Below, piece by piece: positions 41,850 through 49,877 of a stretch of DNA of 64,000 bases. The first letter of the stretch is position 1, and every line of letters starts with the position of its first letter. This stretch comes from Pseudalkalibacillus sp052246725 (GTDB taxonomy: Bacteria > Bacillota > Bacilli > Bacillales > Fictibacillaceae), in the NCBI GenBank assembly GCA_052246725.1, contig JBQQCL010000001.1. One strand, given 5' to 3'. The notes below the pieces were generated by a model that worked only from the letters and a program-made list of their open reading frames with translations, did no database searches and had not been told where the DNA came from. Both the position numbers and the translations under genes were made by a program.

Positions 41850-42740
41850 TTACGGTAGCAGCGATGTCATTTCGCCATAGGTTTCAGGTCTGCGATCACG
41901 ATAGAACTGCCATACATCACGTACTTCACGGATCATTTTCTTATTCATTTCACCAATGATGACCTCGTCCTGGTCACGGCTTCCCATTGATACGAAATTT
42001 CCTCGAGGATCTACTAGATAGGATTGGCCATAGAATTCACCCATGTTCCACGGTCCTTCTGTGCCGACTCGGTTGATCGCTCCCAAATAGTAGCCGTTGG
42101 CAACTGCATGTGCAGGCTGCTCCAGCTTCCATAAGTACTCTGAAAGGCCCGCGACAGTTGCGGAAGGATTAAAGACGACTTCTGCTCCTCTCAAACCTAG
42201 TAATCTAGCACCCTCTGGGAAATGACGATCGTAACAGATATATACGCCTACTTTAGCAAAAGCTGTATCAAATACCGGATAACCTAGATTCCCTGGCTTA
42301 AAGTAATATTTCTCCCAAAAACCACAGCCCTCGTCGCCAACCTTTACATGCGGAATATGCTGTTTGCGGTATTTTCCGAGATAAGAGCCATCCGCATCGA
42401 TGACGGCTGCTGTATTATAGTAGGTTGCGATTCCTTCACGTTCATAGATTGGTAAGATGATAACGACACCAAGTTCGCGGGCAAGCGCCTGAAACTGTGT
42501 TGTAGTTGGTCCATTCGGAATCTCTTCAGCAGAGTCATACCATTTTGAATTTTGCTCTGCACAAAAATAAGGTCCATAGAAAATTTCTTGTAGACAAATA
42601 ATCTGTGCACCCTTCTCTGCTGCTTCTCTTACAAGCTTGACATGTTTTTCAATTGATTTTTCCTTATGGACGGCTACTGGCTCATTCCCATCCACATCAT
42701 GAATTGCTTGGATCAGACCAATTTTCACTAAATCAGACAT
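41850..42740 (-). CDS. Beta-ureidopropionase (N-carbamoyl-beta-alanine amidohydrolase)
   Basis: 296-aa nitrilase-superfamily enzyme. Inferred reaction: N-carbamoyl-beta-alanine to beta-alanine, NH3 and CO2. Catalytic triad visible: Glu in IICLQEIFYGPYFC, Lys in YRKQHIPH, Cys in VGVYICYDRHFPEGARLLGL. The words HIPHVKVGDEGCGFWEKYYFKPGNLGYPVF match the beta-ureidopropionase/carbamoyl-putrescine subgroup. First gene of the rightmost transcription unit, with AAGGAGGAA before the ATG. Context with preTA and hydA makes the role clear. Confidence 0.92.
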   Translation of the reverse strand: MSDLVKIGLIQAIHDVDGNEPVAVHKEKSIEKHVKLVREAAEKGAQIICLQEIFYGPYFCAEQNSKWYDSAEEIPNGPTTTQFQALARELGVVIILPIYEREGIATYYNTAAVIDADGSYLGKYRKQHIPHVKVGDEGCGFWEKYYFKPGNLGYPVFDTAFAKVGVYICYDRHFPEGARLLGLRGAEVVFNPSATVAGLSEYLWKLEQPAHAVANGYYLGAINRVGTEGPWNMGEFYGQSYLVDPRGNFVSMGSRDQDEVIIGEMNKKMIREVRDVWQFYRDRRPETYGEMTSLLP

Positions 42741-42868
42741 CTACATTTCCTCCTTCAATTCTTTTGATCTTGTATGTAGCACAAGCAAAAGGAACAACGA
42801 CTTCAAGAAAATTTGACTGAATTGTTTGAATCTTAAGTTTATTTTACGGTGTCGAAAGAAGGTTTTCA

Positions 42869-42885
42869 TTTGACAAAACGTCAAA
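42869..42885. promoter_or_regulatory. Candidate PucR-type operator upstream of pyrimidine operon
   Basis: TTTGACAAAACGTCAAA is an inverted repeat (TTTGAC/GTCAAA, five-base spacer) about 130 bases upstream of the beta-ureidopropionase start. A 14/17 match lies upstream of mmsA. Confidence 0.55.
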
Positions 42886-43090
42886 ACATCAGACTTCATT
42901 TTTGTTCAAAGTGTAAAGATGTGTAAAAACTCGTGAGGTTGGGTCTTTCAAAAATGCAGGTGGAACATCAGCGCAGTTCACTTATTTTAGAGGTTTTTCT
43001 GAGGAAAATATGAGTTGGATTGACAAGAAATTTTTCAGAAGAACGTCAGCCCCTCCTTTAACCTATATTTGAAAAACAAGCTGTTAGAGT

Positions 43091-43111
43091 AAAAACATAT
43101 CATATGTTTTT
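43091..43111. promoter_or_regulatory. 21-base perfect palindrome upstream of transporter gene
   Basis: Ten-base arms AAAAACATAT and ATATGTTTTT around a central C. Lies about 180 bases before the chosen YdcZ start. Candidate operator. Confidence 0.45.
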
Positions 43112-43293
43112 TAAGAAGATTGTAGAATGATCGAAGAAAAAAACTGTTTTTTTGTCGTTTTTGTAATTTTCTTAAAATAAATTCCGTAACTTTTTACTTT
43201 ATGTTAAAGTTTAGTTTAAAAGTGTCCAATATAGCATTCGAATACAGTCTTCCGTTTACGTTCAAATTTGATGGAAAAGGTGTTGCATACCTA

Positions 43294-43728
43294 ATGAATT
43301 TGATGATGGTCATAATCGTGTTCATCGGTGGAATTGCAGTTGCTGTTCAAGCTGGTGTAAATGGTGGTCTTGGAAAACAGGTCGGGGTCATTGAAGGTGC
43401 ATTTCTGTCTTTTCTTATTGGAACGGTCACCTTGTTTCTTATGATGATCTTTTTTGGAAAAGGAAACATCTTGCAAGCAATCGCTGTGCCCCGATGGCAG
43501 CTGATCGGCGGTGTTCTTGGTGCTTTTTATGTGTTTGCAATGGTATTGGCTGTTCCGAAAATCGGCGTTGCCGCTTCCCTCATATCTGTCATTGCAGCAC
43601 AACTTATCACGAGTTCCGTCATCGATCACTTCGGCTGGCTTGGCATGAAACAAATTCCAATTGACGGAAAACGGATTCTAGGATTTTGTTTCCTGATCAC
43701 CGCACTTTATCTGTTTACGAGAAAATAA
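43294..43728 (+). CDS. DMT-superfamily membrane protein (YdcZ/DUF606)
   Basis: 144 aa from ATG 43294, which matches the usual family start (short hydrophobic helix then AVAVQAGVNGGLGKQVG). Five membrane helices. Signature words: QAGVNGGLGKQVGVIEGAFLSFLIGT, WQLIGGVLGAFYVFAMVLAVPKIGVA and SSVIDHFGWLG. Family members occur as single or paired half-transporters of unknown substrate. The frame is open upstream to 43201 but that part lacks family resemblance. Only one copy is present here. Confidence 0.85.
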   Translation: MNLMMVIIVFIGGIAVAVQAGVNGGLGKQVGVIEGAFLSFLIGTVTLFLMMIFFGKGNILQAIAVPRWQLIGGVLGAFYVFAMVLAVPKIGVAASLISVIAAQLITSSVIDHFGWLGMKQIPIDGKRILGFCFLITALYLFTRK

Positions 43729-43730
43729 GG

Positions 43731-43765
43731 GGACCAATTTATTAACAGGTTCCGTTTTGAGGTAC
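43731..43765. repeat. Accessory-region repeat word (TTAACAGGTTC type), copy 1
   Basis: GACCAATTTATTAACAGG followed by TTCCGTTTTGAGGTACAAA. Related copies begin at 44051 and 48165 and, inverted, at 52890. Confidence 0.55.
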
Positions 43766-43779
43766 AAAAACAGAATTCA

Positions 43780-44040
43780 TAGTCTAACAGACAGTTTCGC
43801 ATATGAATAACCACAAGAAAGAGGCTGGGACAAAACTATAACCGTCAACAGAAAAGACGAAAAATAAAATATTTTCGATATAATGAAAGACGAAAAGCGT
43901 AGGCAACATCCGTAGACTCCTGCGGGAACAGCACGAGTCGAAGACCCCGGAAGAAAGCGGTCTGTACTTTCTGAGGAGGCTGAGGCCGTGCCCGCGGAAA
44001 GTGAAGGATGTTGACAAAGCGGTACCTTCATTTATTGTTC
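43780..44040. repeat. G+C-rich Bacillaceae intergenic repeat
   Basis: Begins GAGGCTGGGACAAAAC, then GACTCCTGCGGGAACAGC, ACGAGTCGAAGACCCCGG, AGGCTGAGGCCGTGCCCGCGG and GGATGTTGAC. Shares the CTCCTGCGGG/CCCGCGG words with the 215-bp repeat but is a different element. Minus-strand frames over it are artefacts. Confidence 0.8.
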
Positions 44041-44215
44041 ACTAAAGAAACCCTAGACAAATTGTTAACGGGTTCACTTGTGAGGTGCAAAACACAAAAA
44101 CGCAGACCAAATCACAAGCAAAATTACGTATAAGGTATTTAAGGATTCACAGTATAAATCACAAAAAAAGGCTTAGAGGAAAATTTCCTCTAAGCCCATT
44201 CTTTTATACGACTTT
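44041..44215. repeat. Accessory-region composite repeat with GGCTTAGAGG hairpin, copy 1
   Basis: AAGAAACCC, TTGTTAACGGGTTCACTTG, AGGTGCAAAACAC, CGCAGACCAAATCACAAGC, ATTCACAGTATAAATCACA, then a 13-bp stem GGCTTAGAGGAAA / TTTCCTCTAAGCC at 44170-44196. The second copy is at 48162-48310 and a shorter third at 51620-51705. Confidence 0.8.
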
Positions 44216-44272
44216 TTTAGATCATCTTCCGACCATTCAATATCTCTTTTTGATGGTTTATGTTAAAGTCTA

Positions 44273-44650
44273 TTAGGACTTTTGTTTCTTAACATTTTCT
44301 TTCGGTACCCAGCCTTCTTCAGATGTACCTAGGTTCTTAACCCAAAACCAGCCATTAAGCTCTTTTTGTTTTAAGAGCTTCTCTCCAACTTTTACATCCA
44401 ATTCTCTTGCTATATAATCTTCTAAAATCACTCCCTGTTTTCCATCATTCTCTATTATTTGATCAGGAACCCAGCCCTCTAAACTTTTATCCGTTGTATA
44501 GCAATAAATCCAGTTATCCCAATCTTCATTTTCATTATATTTTTCTCCAACAAAAACGGATTGTCCCTTGAAAAGTTTAATCGGGTTAGGGTGATTACTT
44601 AAATGTTCCTTTGCTACTATGAAAACCTCATTATCATTTTTTTTATTCAT
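44273..44650 (-). CDS. Tandem SH3-domain protein
   Basis: 125 aa with two SH3-like (SH3_3/variant) domains: residues about 8-62 ending SLEGWVPDQII, and 73-120 ending SEEGWVPKENV. The repeated ALYD-equivalents (KLFKGQSVFVGEKY; DVKVGEKLLKQKEL) and closing GWVP words are clear. No signal peptide, so probably cytoplasmic. Such proteins are common in accessory regions; ligand unknown. GGAGGGAG site eight bases before the ATG. Confidence 0.75.
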   Translation of the reverse strand: MNKKNDNEVFIVAKEHLSNHPNPIKLFKGQSVFVGEKYNENEDWDNWIYCYTTDKSLEGWVPDQIIENDGKQGVILEDYIARELDVKVGEKLLKQKELNGWFWVKNLGTSEEGWVPKENVKKQKS

Positions 44651-44759
44651 AATTGACTCCCTCCATTGTCTAAATCTTATAAACTGCCTCTAACTTAATA
44701 ATAATAATTTGATAGTTTGCACAATCGGTTATTCTAGGATATGGCCCATATATGTAAAA

Positions 44760-44800
44760 CTAACGCCTTCTTATTCCTGAAGTGCCCCCGATTCTTGAAT
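44760..44800. repeat. CTTATTCCTGAA short repeat
   Basis: ACGCCTTCTTATTCCTGAAG then TGCCCCC. The same phrase occurs at 45953 (CTTATTCCAGAAATGCCCC) and near 52607 (CTTATTCCAGATAACTGCCC), with a looser one near 51738. Confidence 0.55.
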
Positions 44801-44862
44801 AACAACTTAACCCTAGCTTTAGCGGAAAGGTCACATAGTCGCAATTAAGAAAACCTCAAGAC

Positions 44863-45438
44863 TTAATATTTGGCGTAGTGCAGTCCTAGAGTATAAGCTC
44901 GAGTCAACCACTCTTTCATATATCCGGGCTTTAAATTTATGGTTTCATATAATAGTTCGAATTGCGAATTTTGGATCCCGCAATAATCCGCCAAACCAAC
45001 ATTGAAATATCTTGACATCATCTTATCGTACTGCCTCTTCTCAAAACGCTCAATTGGCGCACCGGCCAGGCTTAGCCATAACACTTTTTCATGCTTAAGC
45101 TTTCCTGGTCCGTAAGCATACCCGTAGTTCCAAACGCGATCTATATACCCTTTTAGTAAGGCGGGCATGCTCCACCACCAGAGTGGAAATATAAAAGCTA
45201 GGGCATCATGTCTTTTCATGCGTTCCATTTCGGTCTCAACCTCCGAAGAGTATTGTTGAACCTCGTTTGACCAATCAGGTTCATCCTCTTCCCAAAGTAC
45301 TGGATTGAAACCGCTACGATATAGATCTAATACCTCTGTTTCGTGACCAGCTTTTTTAAGGCCTTCGACGAAATGACCAGCAACTTTAAAAGTCAAGGAG
45401 TTCTCTCTAGGATGAGTAACAACTGTTAGTACCTTCAC
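44863..45438 (-). CDS. NAD(P)H:quinone oxidoreductase, flavodoxin-like (KefF/MdaB family)
   Basis: 191 aa, GTG start after GAAGGGATC. Flavodoxin_2 fold: THPRENSLTFKVAGHFVEGLKKAGHETEVLDLYRSGFNPVL, then the FMN/active-site words ALAFIFPLWWWSMPALLKGYIDRVWNYGYAYG. Reduces quinones or nitro/azo compounds with two electrons, often as detoxification. The ArsR repressor gene is immediately upstream, and a 26-base inverted repeat matching that repressor's own operator lies 73 bases before the start, so induction by an electrophile or quinone is likely. Confidence 0.9.
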   Translation of the reverse strand: MKVLTVVTHPRENSLTFKVAGHFVEGLKKAGHETEVLDLYRSGFNPVLWEEDEPDWSNEVQQYSSEVETEMERMKRHDALAFIFPLWWWSMPALLKGYIDRVWNYGYAYGPGKLKHEKVLWLSLAGAPIERFEKRQYDKMMSRYFNVGLADYCGIQNSQFELLYETINLKPGYMKEWLTRAYTLGLHYAKY

Positions 45439-45510
45439 TATGATCCCTTCTTTCCTTTAGTTTTTTTCCATAATAAATTGTTAGTTTTTAGACTAACTCA
45501 AAAACATATT

Positions 45511-45536
45511 TATATATCGGGAAATCTCGATATATA
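45511..45536. promoter_or_regulatory. ArsR operator upstream of oxidoreductase
   Basis: Nine-base arms TATATATCG and CGATATATA with an eight-base spacer. On one strand it reads ATATCGGGAAATCTCGATAT, closely matching the site at 45881. Confidence 0.75.
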
Positions 45537-45553
45537 TGGGTAAGAAAAACCAA

Positions 45554-45868
45554 TTAAAGTTTTTCTTTTAAGTATACGGATACATCTTGAATCGTTTTTT
45601 CATTTCTTCGGTAGTAAGTCCATTTTCCGTGTCGTTCAGATTTTAACAAGCCAGCCTTCTGCATCATAGCTAGATATTGAGATGTCGTTGATTGTGACAA
45701 TTGTGCTTTCTTTTGAATAACACCTACGCATACGCCACCTTTTTCATCAATATTTTTTGGATCTTTGCCCGGGGGATTGTCAAAGTGTTTTTTTGGTTCT
45801 TTCAACCATCTCAATATTTCTATGCGTGTTTCATTTGATAGGGATTTAAAAATATCGATATACTTCAT
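45554..45868 (-). CDS. ArsR-family winged-helix repressor
   Basis: 104 aa. Winged helix: FKSLSNETRIEILRWLKEP, KKAQLSQSTTSQYLAMMQKAGLLKSERHGKWTYYRRNEKTIQDV. Lacks the ELCVCDL metal site of ArsR/SmtB; a Cys (GGVCVGVIQ) just before the recognition helix resembles quinone- or thiol-sensing members. No ribosome binding site precedes the ATG, and a TTGACA-N17-TAGTTT promoter ends six bases before it, so the mRNA may be leaderless. The operator at 45881 lies in that promoter. Confidence 0.85.
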   Translation of the reverse strand: MKYIDIFKSLSNETRIEILRWLKEPKKHFDNPPGKDPKNIDEKGGVCVGVIQKKAQLSQSTTSQYLAMMQKAGLLKSERHGKWTYYRRNEKTIQDVSVYLKEKL

Positions 45869-45880
45869 ACTTTTAAACTA

Positions 45881-45898
45881 ATCGACTTTTCCCGATAT
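45881..45898. promoter_or_regulatory. ArsR operator in its own promoter
   Basis: Reads ATATCGGGAAAAGTCGAT on the coding strand, between the -35 TTGACA and the -10 TAGTTT. Shares ATATCGGGAAA..TCGAT with the site upstream of the oxidoreductase. Confidence 0.75.
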
Positions 45899-45949
45899 GT
45901 CAATGTAAAAATTTTAAAAGTTACTCCTTTTAACAGCCGTATATAAAAA

Positions 45950-46030
45950 TGGACGCCTTCTTATTCCAGAAATGCCCCCTTTAACGGAGAAAAGGACGTA
46001 ATCCAATATTTTTGAATTGCGCCTGTTCTG
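45950..46030. repeat. CTTATTCCAGAA short repeat
   Basis: GACGCCTTCTTATTCCAGAA followed by ATGCCCCC and, about 40 bases on, TTGAATTGCGCC. Same phrases as 44760 and 51730. Confidence 0.55.
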
Positions 46031-46079
46031 GAACTATAAATCTTCATACCTACTTATCTTCCCCAGGTTCACTACCTCT

Positions 46080-46682
46080 TTACTTTCTTTTCTTTAGTAT
46101 CACTATGTTTCCTTTCATCCCTTCTTGGCTAAAATCAACAATCTGAATCGGGAGCACTTTTCCACGATTAAGATATTTACTAAAGTATTGATCGATTGAT
46201 TGTTCCGTCACAGCGACATGATTCCCCCCCTCTTTTGGATCACGACACCCTCTGAGTAACATCATTCCATCGGGTTTAAGGATACGGGCAATCTCTCGTG
46301 CAAATTTATCTCGTTCCTCTTCGACAATTACATGAAAAGTCCCGCGATCATTTACAAAGTCTACGGAGTGGTCTTCAACCGGTAAATTTAAGACATTCCC
46401 TTGACGCCAGTCAACTTGTACCCCTGCCTCCTTAGCCCGTTCAGCAGCAATCTTGAGGGCTTCTGCACTAAGATCCACCCCAATCGTATTTAAACCCTGT
46501 TGTGCAAGAAAAACCGCTTCTCGACCTGCTCCACAGCCAATATCCAAAGCCACTGTCTCCACTGGAAAGTTTATAGTGGCAACAAAAGCAACCAACTCTT
46601 GCGAAGGGTACGGAATATCCCATTTATACTGAAAACCGCCACTGATATATTCATTGTCCCAATCACTATTGTTCATTAACAT
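46080..46682 (-). CDS. Class I SAM-dependent methyltransferase
   Basis: 200 aa. SAM motif I VALDIGCGAGREAVFLAQQGLNTIGVDLS near residues 41-63, motif II/III VDFVNDRGTFHVI and the post-motif ILKPDGMMLLRG. Resembles TehB/thiopurine-type small-molecule methyltransferases of accessory regions. Substrate unknown. GGAGGGAGAT precedes the ATG at 46682; ATG 46676 is an alternative. The upstream DUF2269 gene is 24 bases away, so they may be cotranscribed. Confidence 0.88.
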   Translation of the reverse strand: MLMNNSDWDNEYISGGFQYKWDIPYPSQELVAFVATINFPVETVALDIGCGAGREAVFLAQQGLNTIGVDLSAEALKIAAERAKEAGVQVDWRQGNVLNLPVEDHSVDFVNDRGTFHVIVEEERDKFAREIARILKPDGMMLLRGCRDPKEGGNHVAVTEQSIDQYFSKYLNRGKVLPIQIVDFSQEGMKGNIVILKKRK

Positions 46683-46706
46683 ATCTCCCTCCTCAAAGTT
46701 TAATTC

Positions 46707-47153
46707 TTAAAGCGGCTTAAACACCATCAAAAAAATTGAGATAAAAACAGATAAATTGGCAACCCCCTCTAACCATAAAGAGCGTCTTCGGCTGCGCCGG
46801 TATGAGTCAGGCAGTGTATCACCTTGTGTTTGCTGCAGCAGTGAAAGCTGTTGCTTAATGCCGGAGGGGAGCAGAACGGCTAGGATGACCAGAATGACGA
46901 AGAAAATCGCAATTGAGAGCCAATACCACGGCTCCTTAAAAAGATAAGTGTGTTGGAATCCCAGCGCAAGTCCGGTAACAAACAACATAGTGCCTCCGAT
47001 TTTTGGTAAGACCCCGATTTTTTTCAAAAGTTTTAATCCAAATTTAGCCTGCCCCACCGTACGGACGGAACTCATAATCAATGGGTAGCTAATAACTGCG
47101 ACGATAGCAGTTACAGCAGAGAGGATATGGATGAACAAAAGGTAAATATACAT
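46707..47153 (-). CDS. DUF2269-family membrane protein
   Basis: 148 aa from ATG 47153; the TTG at 47168 coincides with the GGAGGG site. Four membrane helices: YIYLLFIHILSAVTAIVAVISY, LPKIGGTMLFVTGLALGFQ, WLSIAIFFVILVILAVLLP, and the C-terminal LSVFISIFLMVF. The opening LLFIHILSAVTAIVA and the GL/H positions fit DUF2269, a family related to small heme or transport membrane proteins. Role unknown. Confidence 0.7.
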   Translation of the reverse strand: MYIYLLFIHILSAVTAIVAVISYPLIMSSVRTVGQAKFGLKLLKKIGVLPKIGGTMLFVTGLALGFQHTYLFKEPWYWLSIAIFFVILVILAVLLPSGIKQQLSLLQQTQGDTLPDSYRRSRRRSLWLEGVANLSVFISIFLMVFKPL

Positions 47154-47194
47154 AGGTAAACCCTCCAATTTAAATGACTAGGTTTATCATTCTG

Positions 47195-47641
47195 TTAAAG
47201 AATTTCCGGTACGTCTTCTGACTTACTAGAAAGCCATGCTTCTTTAGATCGGTGTTCTTCTCGATATAACATCCAACCTACAACAAATACATATATCACA
47301 GTAGCAATATGAATCCAAGAAGGTGTTTTATCTACTGCATGCGTTAATACCAATATTGCATCTACTATAGGCACTAAGACTGCCGTTAACATAAAAACAA
47401 GTAATGCTTTTCTCATACGAAATACCATCATGACTAGTAGGAGGATACCAATAAACAAATCACGATCTGCCTTTATAAGAACAAGATATCTATCAGCAGT
47501 GTCATGCAACGGTATACCAAACCCCCGAATTGCGGCTTCTGGCTGGATAAAGCCTTTTACTCCTAAAAACAACATCAACAGCGTGACAACACCTACCAAC
47601 CAAAATGTTAATGACCTTGGTCCCCAATATAATTTACTCAT
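47195..47641 (-). CDS. DUF4267-like membrane protein
   Basis: 148 aa with four membrane helices (about 13-29, 57-73, 78-98 and 105-122) and the segment GFGIPLHDTADRYLVLIKADRDLFIGILLLV, which fits DUF4267. Divergent from the HxlR regulator with a 120-base gap, so it is a likely target of that regulator. AGAAAGACAA site before the ATG is moderate. Confidence 0.7.
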   Translation of the reverse strand: MSKLYWGPRSLTFWLVGVVTLLMLFLGVKGFIQPEAAIRGFGIPLHDTADRYLVLIKADRDLFIGILLLVMMVFRMRKALLVFMLTAVLVPIVDAILVLTHAVDKTPSWIHIATVIYVFVVGWMLYREEHRSKEAWLSSKSEDVPEIL

Positions 47642-47761
47642 TTGTCTTTCTCCCTTTCCACCTCTATATTTATTGACTTAATTGTATATCGGTAATAAAA
47701 TTCTGTTAAGAACGCACTTTAAAGTAATACACCTACTTAAAAGTAAGGGACTGATTTATCA

Positions 47762-48094
47762 ATGATACATCAGCGCGAATGTCCAATCGAAACAGTCATT
47801 CATGTTATGGGCGGCAAATGGAAGCCGGTTATTTTATGGCATTTGATGGAATCGACTAGGCGATTCAACGATTTGGAAAAGCTCATACCTAATGTCTCTC
47901 AAAAAATGCTTACCCAACATCTCCGAGAGTTAGAAAAAGAAGGCGTGATTGAACGAACGGTATACCCAATCGTCCCTCCAAAAGTAGAATACTCATATAG
48001 TGAATATGGTAAAACATTGATCCCTGTAGCAGAAGTCATGTGTGCTTGGGGAGAAAATCACAATGAGCGAAAACGAAAAGAACCAGCGTCTTAA
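47762..48094 (+). CDS. HxlR-family transcriptional regulator
   Basis: 110 aa. Classic HxlR: ECPIETVIHVMGGKWKPVILWHLMESTRRFNDLEKLIPNVSQKMLTQHLRELEKEGVIERTVYPIVPPKVEYSYSEYGKTLIPV. The Cys at residue 7 (C-P-I-E) is the redox/electrophile-sensing Cys of HxlR/YodB types. Divergent from the DUF4267/DUF2269/methyltransferase genes, which it probably controls. A hairpin (GAACCAGC/GCCGGTTC) follows the stop. Confidence 0.92.
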   Translation: MIHQRECPIETVIHVMGGKWKPVILWHLMESTRRFNDLEKLIPNVSQKMLTQHLRELEKEGVIERTVYPIVPPKVEYSYSEYGKTLIPVAEVMCAWGENHNERKRKEPAS

Positions 48095-48161
48095 AGCCGG
48101 TTCTTTTCTACCTTTCTTTCGCGCTTTAATGAAAACCACTCAGGTAAAACCCGTCATCTCT

Positions 48162-48310
48162 CTTGGTAAGGGTTTACTTGTGACGTGCAAAAAGCAACGC
48201 AGACCAAATCACAAGCACAAGGTAAATCACATAGTATTCGTTTAATTATTCACAGTATAATTCACATTAAAAAAGGCTTAGAGGAAATTTACCTCTAAGC
48301 CTTTTCTTTA
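48162..48310. repeat. Accessory-region composite repeat with GGCTTAGAGG hairpin, copy 2
   Basis: GGGTTTACTTGTGACGTGC, CGCAGACCAAATCACAAGC, ATTCACAGTATAATTCACA, then stem AAAAGGCTTAGAGG / CCTCTAAGCCTTTT at 48271-48305 ending in TTTCTTTA. Pairs with copy 1 at 44041 around the ArsR/HxlR gene block. Confidence 0.8.
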
Positions 48311-48734
48311 TATACTTATTCAATTAGTTCCAAATAATTGAACAACGAGGATAATCTTTAGAATTGCGACTAATTGTGGAGGGTCTTATTAAAGATGCCC
48401 ATGTAAATTTAATTACAAGTTTCACAAATTATATCAAATTAATATTTTTTGTATTATTTTACATGTGACATCACTCGAGTGACCATATTCATAGGTAATA
48501 AATTACTAAAAAGTTCAATGGTCTCCCATTAAAAAAGTATAAAATCACGCTTACAATTCATCGTTAATATTTTTAAACGTAATATGTTATTGTTTGCTTA
48601 TAAACTGATATAAAAATAATTTGTTGGATTTACCCTTGACTGACACTAAATATTATTGTAATTTGTTTATAGATATACAAACGAAATTAATTTTTGTTTG
48701 TTTTATTTGAAAACGATAGGAAGTGTTTATACCA
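48311..48734. other. A+T-rich intergenic region upstream of DUF2087 gene
   Basis: No gene seen. Contains TTGACT with a TGTAAT 15 bases later near 48637-48663 and, between 48684 and 48710, the inverted words ACAAAC and GTTTGT, which could be an operator. Rest is low-complexity A+T. Confidence 0.4.
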
Positions 48735-49481
48735 ATGGAAATATCAAATATTTTTTGGAGTGCCTCTTTGGAAGAGTTGAAAAGTGGGTATATTCAAGAC
48801 AGTCGTTCATTTACTTGTCTTTTATGTGGGGAAAGAATAGAAAAAGAGATTGTTTATCCTTACGGAAATAGACTTTACGAAGCCGAAAGATATATACGTA
48901 TTCATATTGAAAGTACCCACCAATCCGTATTTGAATATCTAGTTTTCATGGACAAGAAACTTACGGGTCTTACTGAACATCAAAAGAAACTATTATCCCT
49001 TTTTTATCAGGGGAAAAATGACAAAGAAATTCAAAAAGAACTAGGCATTGGAAGTGCCTCTACTATTCGTCATCATCGATTTGCTCTAAAAGAAAAGGAA
49101 CGTCAGGCAAAAACCTTTTTAGCTATGATGGAATTACTGAAAGAAAAGGATAAATATGAGCCAGCCTTTGTACCAGTGCATAAAACAGCCACAATGGTAG
49201 ATGAAAGATATAACATTACTCAAGATGAACAAGCTCAAATTGTTAATAAATACTTTTCCCAAGGATTATTAACTAAGTTTCCCAAAAAGGAAAAACAAAG
49301 ACTTGTAATTCTTAGAGAAATTACCAGCCATTTAAAAACGGATTACCACTATGATGAAAAAGAATTAAATCAAATTTTAAAAGGTTTTTATGAGGATTAT
49401 GTTCTAATAAGAAGATATTTGGTTGAATATGGATTTTTAGATCGTAAACCTGATGGGAGTAATTATTGGTTAAAAAAGTAA
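48735..49481 (+). CDS. DUF2087 regulator with zinc-finger-like N-terminus
   Basis: 248 aa from ATG 48735 (a GTG at 48723 is adjacent to AGGA and less likely). Three parts: a CxxC...HxxxxH zinc-ribbon-like N-terminus (CLLCGE at residues 28-33, HIESTH about 30 residues later), a LuxR/sigma-type helix-turn-helix (LTEHQKKLLSLFYQGKNDKEIQKELGIGSASTIRHHRFALKEKERQAK), and a C-terminal DUF2087 domain (LTKFPKKEKQRLVILREITSHLKTDYHYDEKELNQIL.....RRYLVEYGFLDRKPDGSNYWL). Probable DNA-binding regulator heading the three-gene unit. Function undetermined. Confidence 0.8.
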   Translation: MEISNIFWSASLEELKSGYIQDSRSFTCLLCGERIEKEIVYPYGNRLYEAERYIRIHIESTHQSVFEYLVFMDKKLTGLTEHQKKLLSLFYQGKNDKEIQKELGIGSASTIRHHRFALKEKERQAKTFLAMMELLKEKDKYEPAFVPVHKTATMVDERYNITQDEQAQIVNKYFSQGLLTKFPKKEKQRLVILREITSHLKTDYHYDEKELNQILKGFYEDYVLIRRYLVEYGFLDRKPDGSNYWLKK

Positions 49482-49505
49482 ATAAAGAACAGTAGGTGAA
49501 AAAAT

Positions 49506-49862
49506 ATGGATCGCAAAAAAGAGCTGAAACAACAATTTAAGGAAACATCTGTTGAAGCAGGAATTTATCAGATAAAGAATACGTATAACAATAAAATATT
49601 GGTTGGAAGCACGAAAAACTTTAAAAATTTAAATGGAATAAAATTTATGCTTGAAACAAATGGGTATACCACTAACAAAGAGCTACAAAAGGAATGGAAC
49701 CAGTACGGAAAAGATGCTTTCATGATTGACATACTAGAAAAAGTGAAAAAGAATGTTGAACCCTATTTTAACGAAAAAGAGGCACTACTCGCTCTTGAAG
49801 AAAAATGGCTAGAAAAGTTACAACCATATGGAGAACGTGGTTATCACCAAAAACAGTCTTAA
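49506..49862 (+). CDS. GIY-YIG-domain protein, likely catalytically altered
   Basis: 118 aa. GIY at residues 19-21 and VGS (for YIG) at 33-35, followed by TKNFKNLNG where the catalytic Arg normally sits, so that Arg appears missing. The metal Glu is retained in EALLALEEKWLEKL and the terminal Asn region is QPYGERGYHQ. Short stand-alone Bacillus GIY-YIG proteins exist whose activity is unknown. Spaced 24 bases after the DUF2087 gene and 15 before the acyltransferase gene, so all three are one operon. Confidence 0.78.
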   Translation: MDRKKELKQQFKETSVEAGIYQIKNTYNNKILVGSTKNFKNLNGIKFMLETNGYTTNKELQKEWNQYGKDAFMIDILEKVKKNVEPYFNEKEALLALEEKWLEKLQPYGERGYHQKQS

Positions 49863-49877
49863 TAAGGAGACAAAATT

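Larger units (their letters stand above)
42741..43200. other. Intergenic region upstream of pyrimidine operon
   Basis: Contains the candidate PucR operator at 42869, an A+T-rich stretch, and a perfect 21-base palindrome at 43091-43111. No clear sigma-A pair was identified with confidence. No RNA gene or hairpin terminator is visible on the minus strand. Confidence 0.5.
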
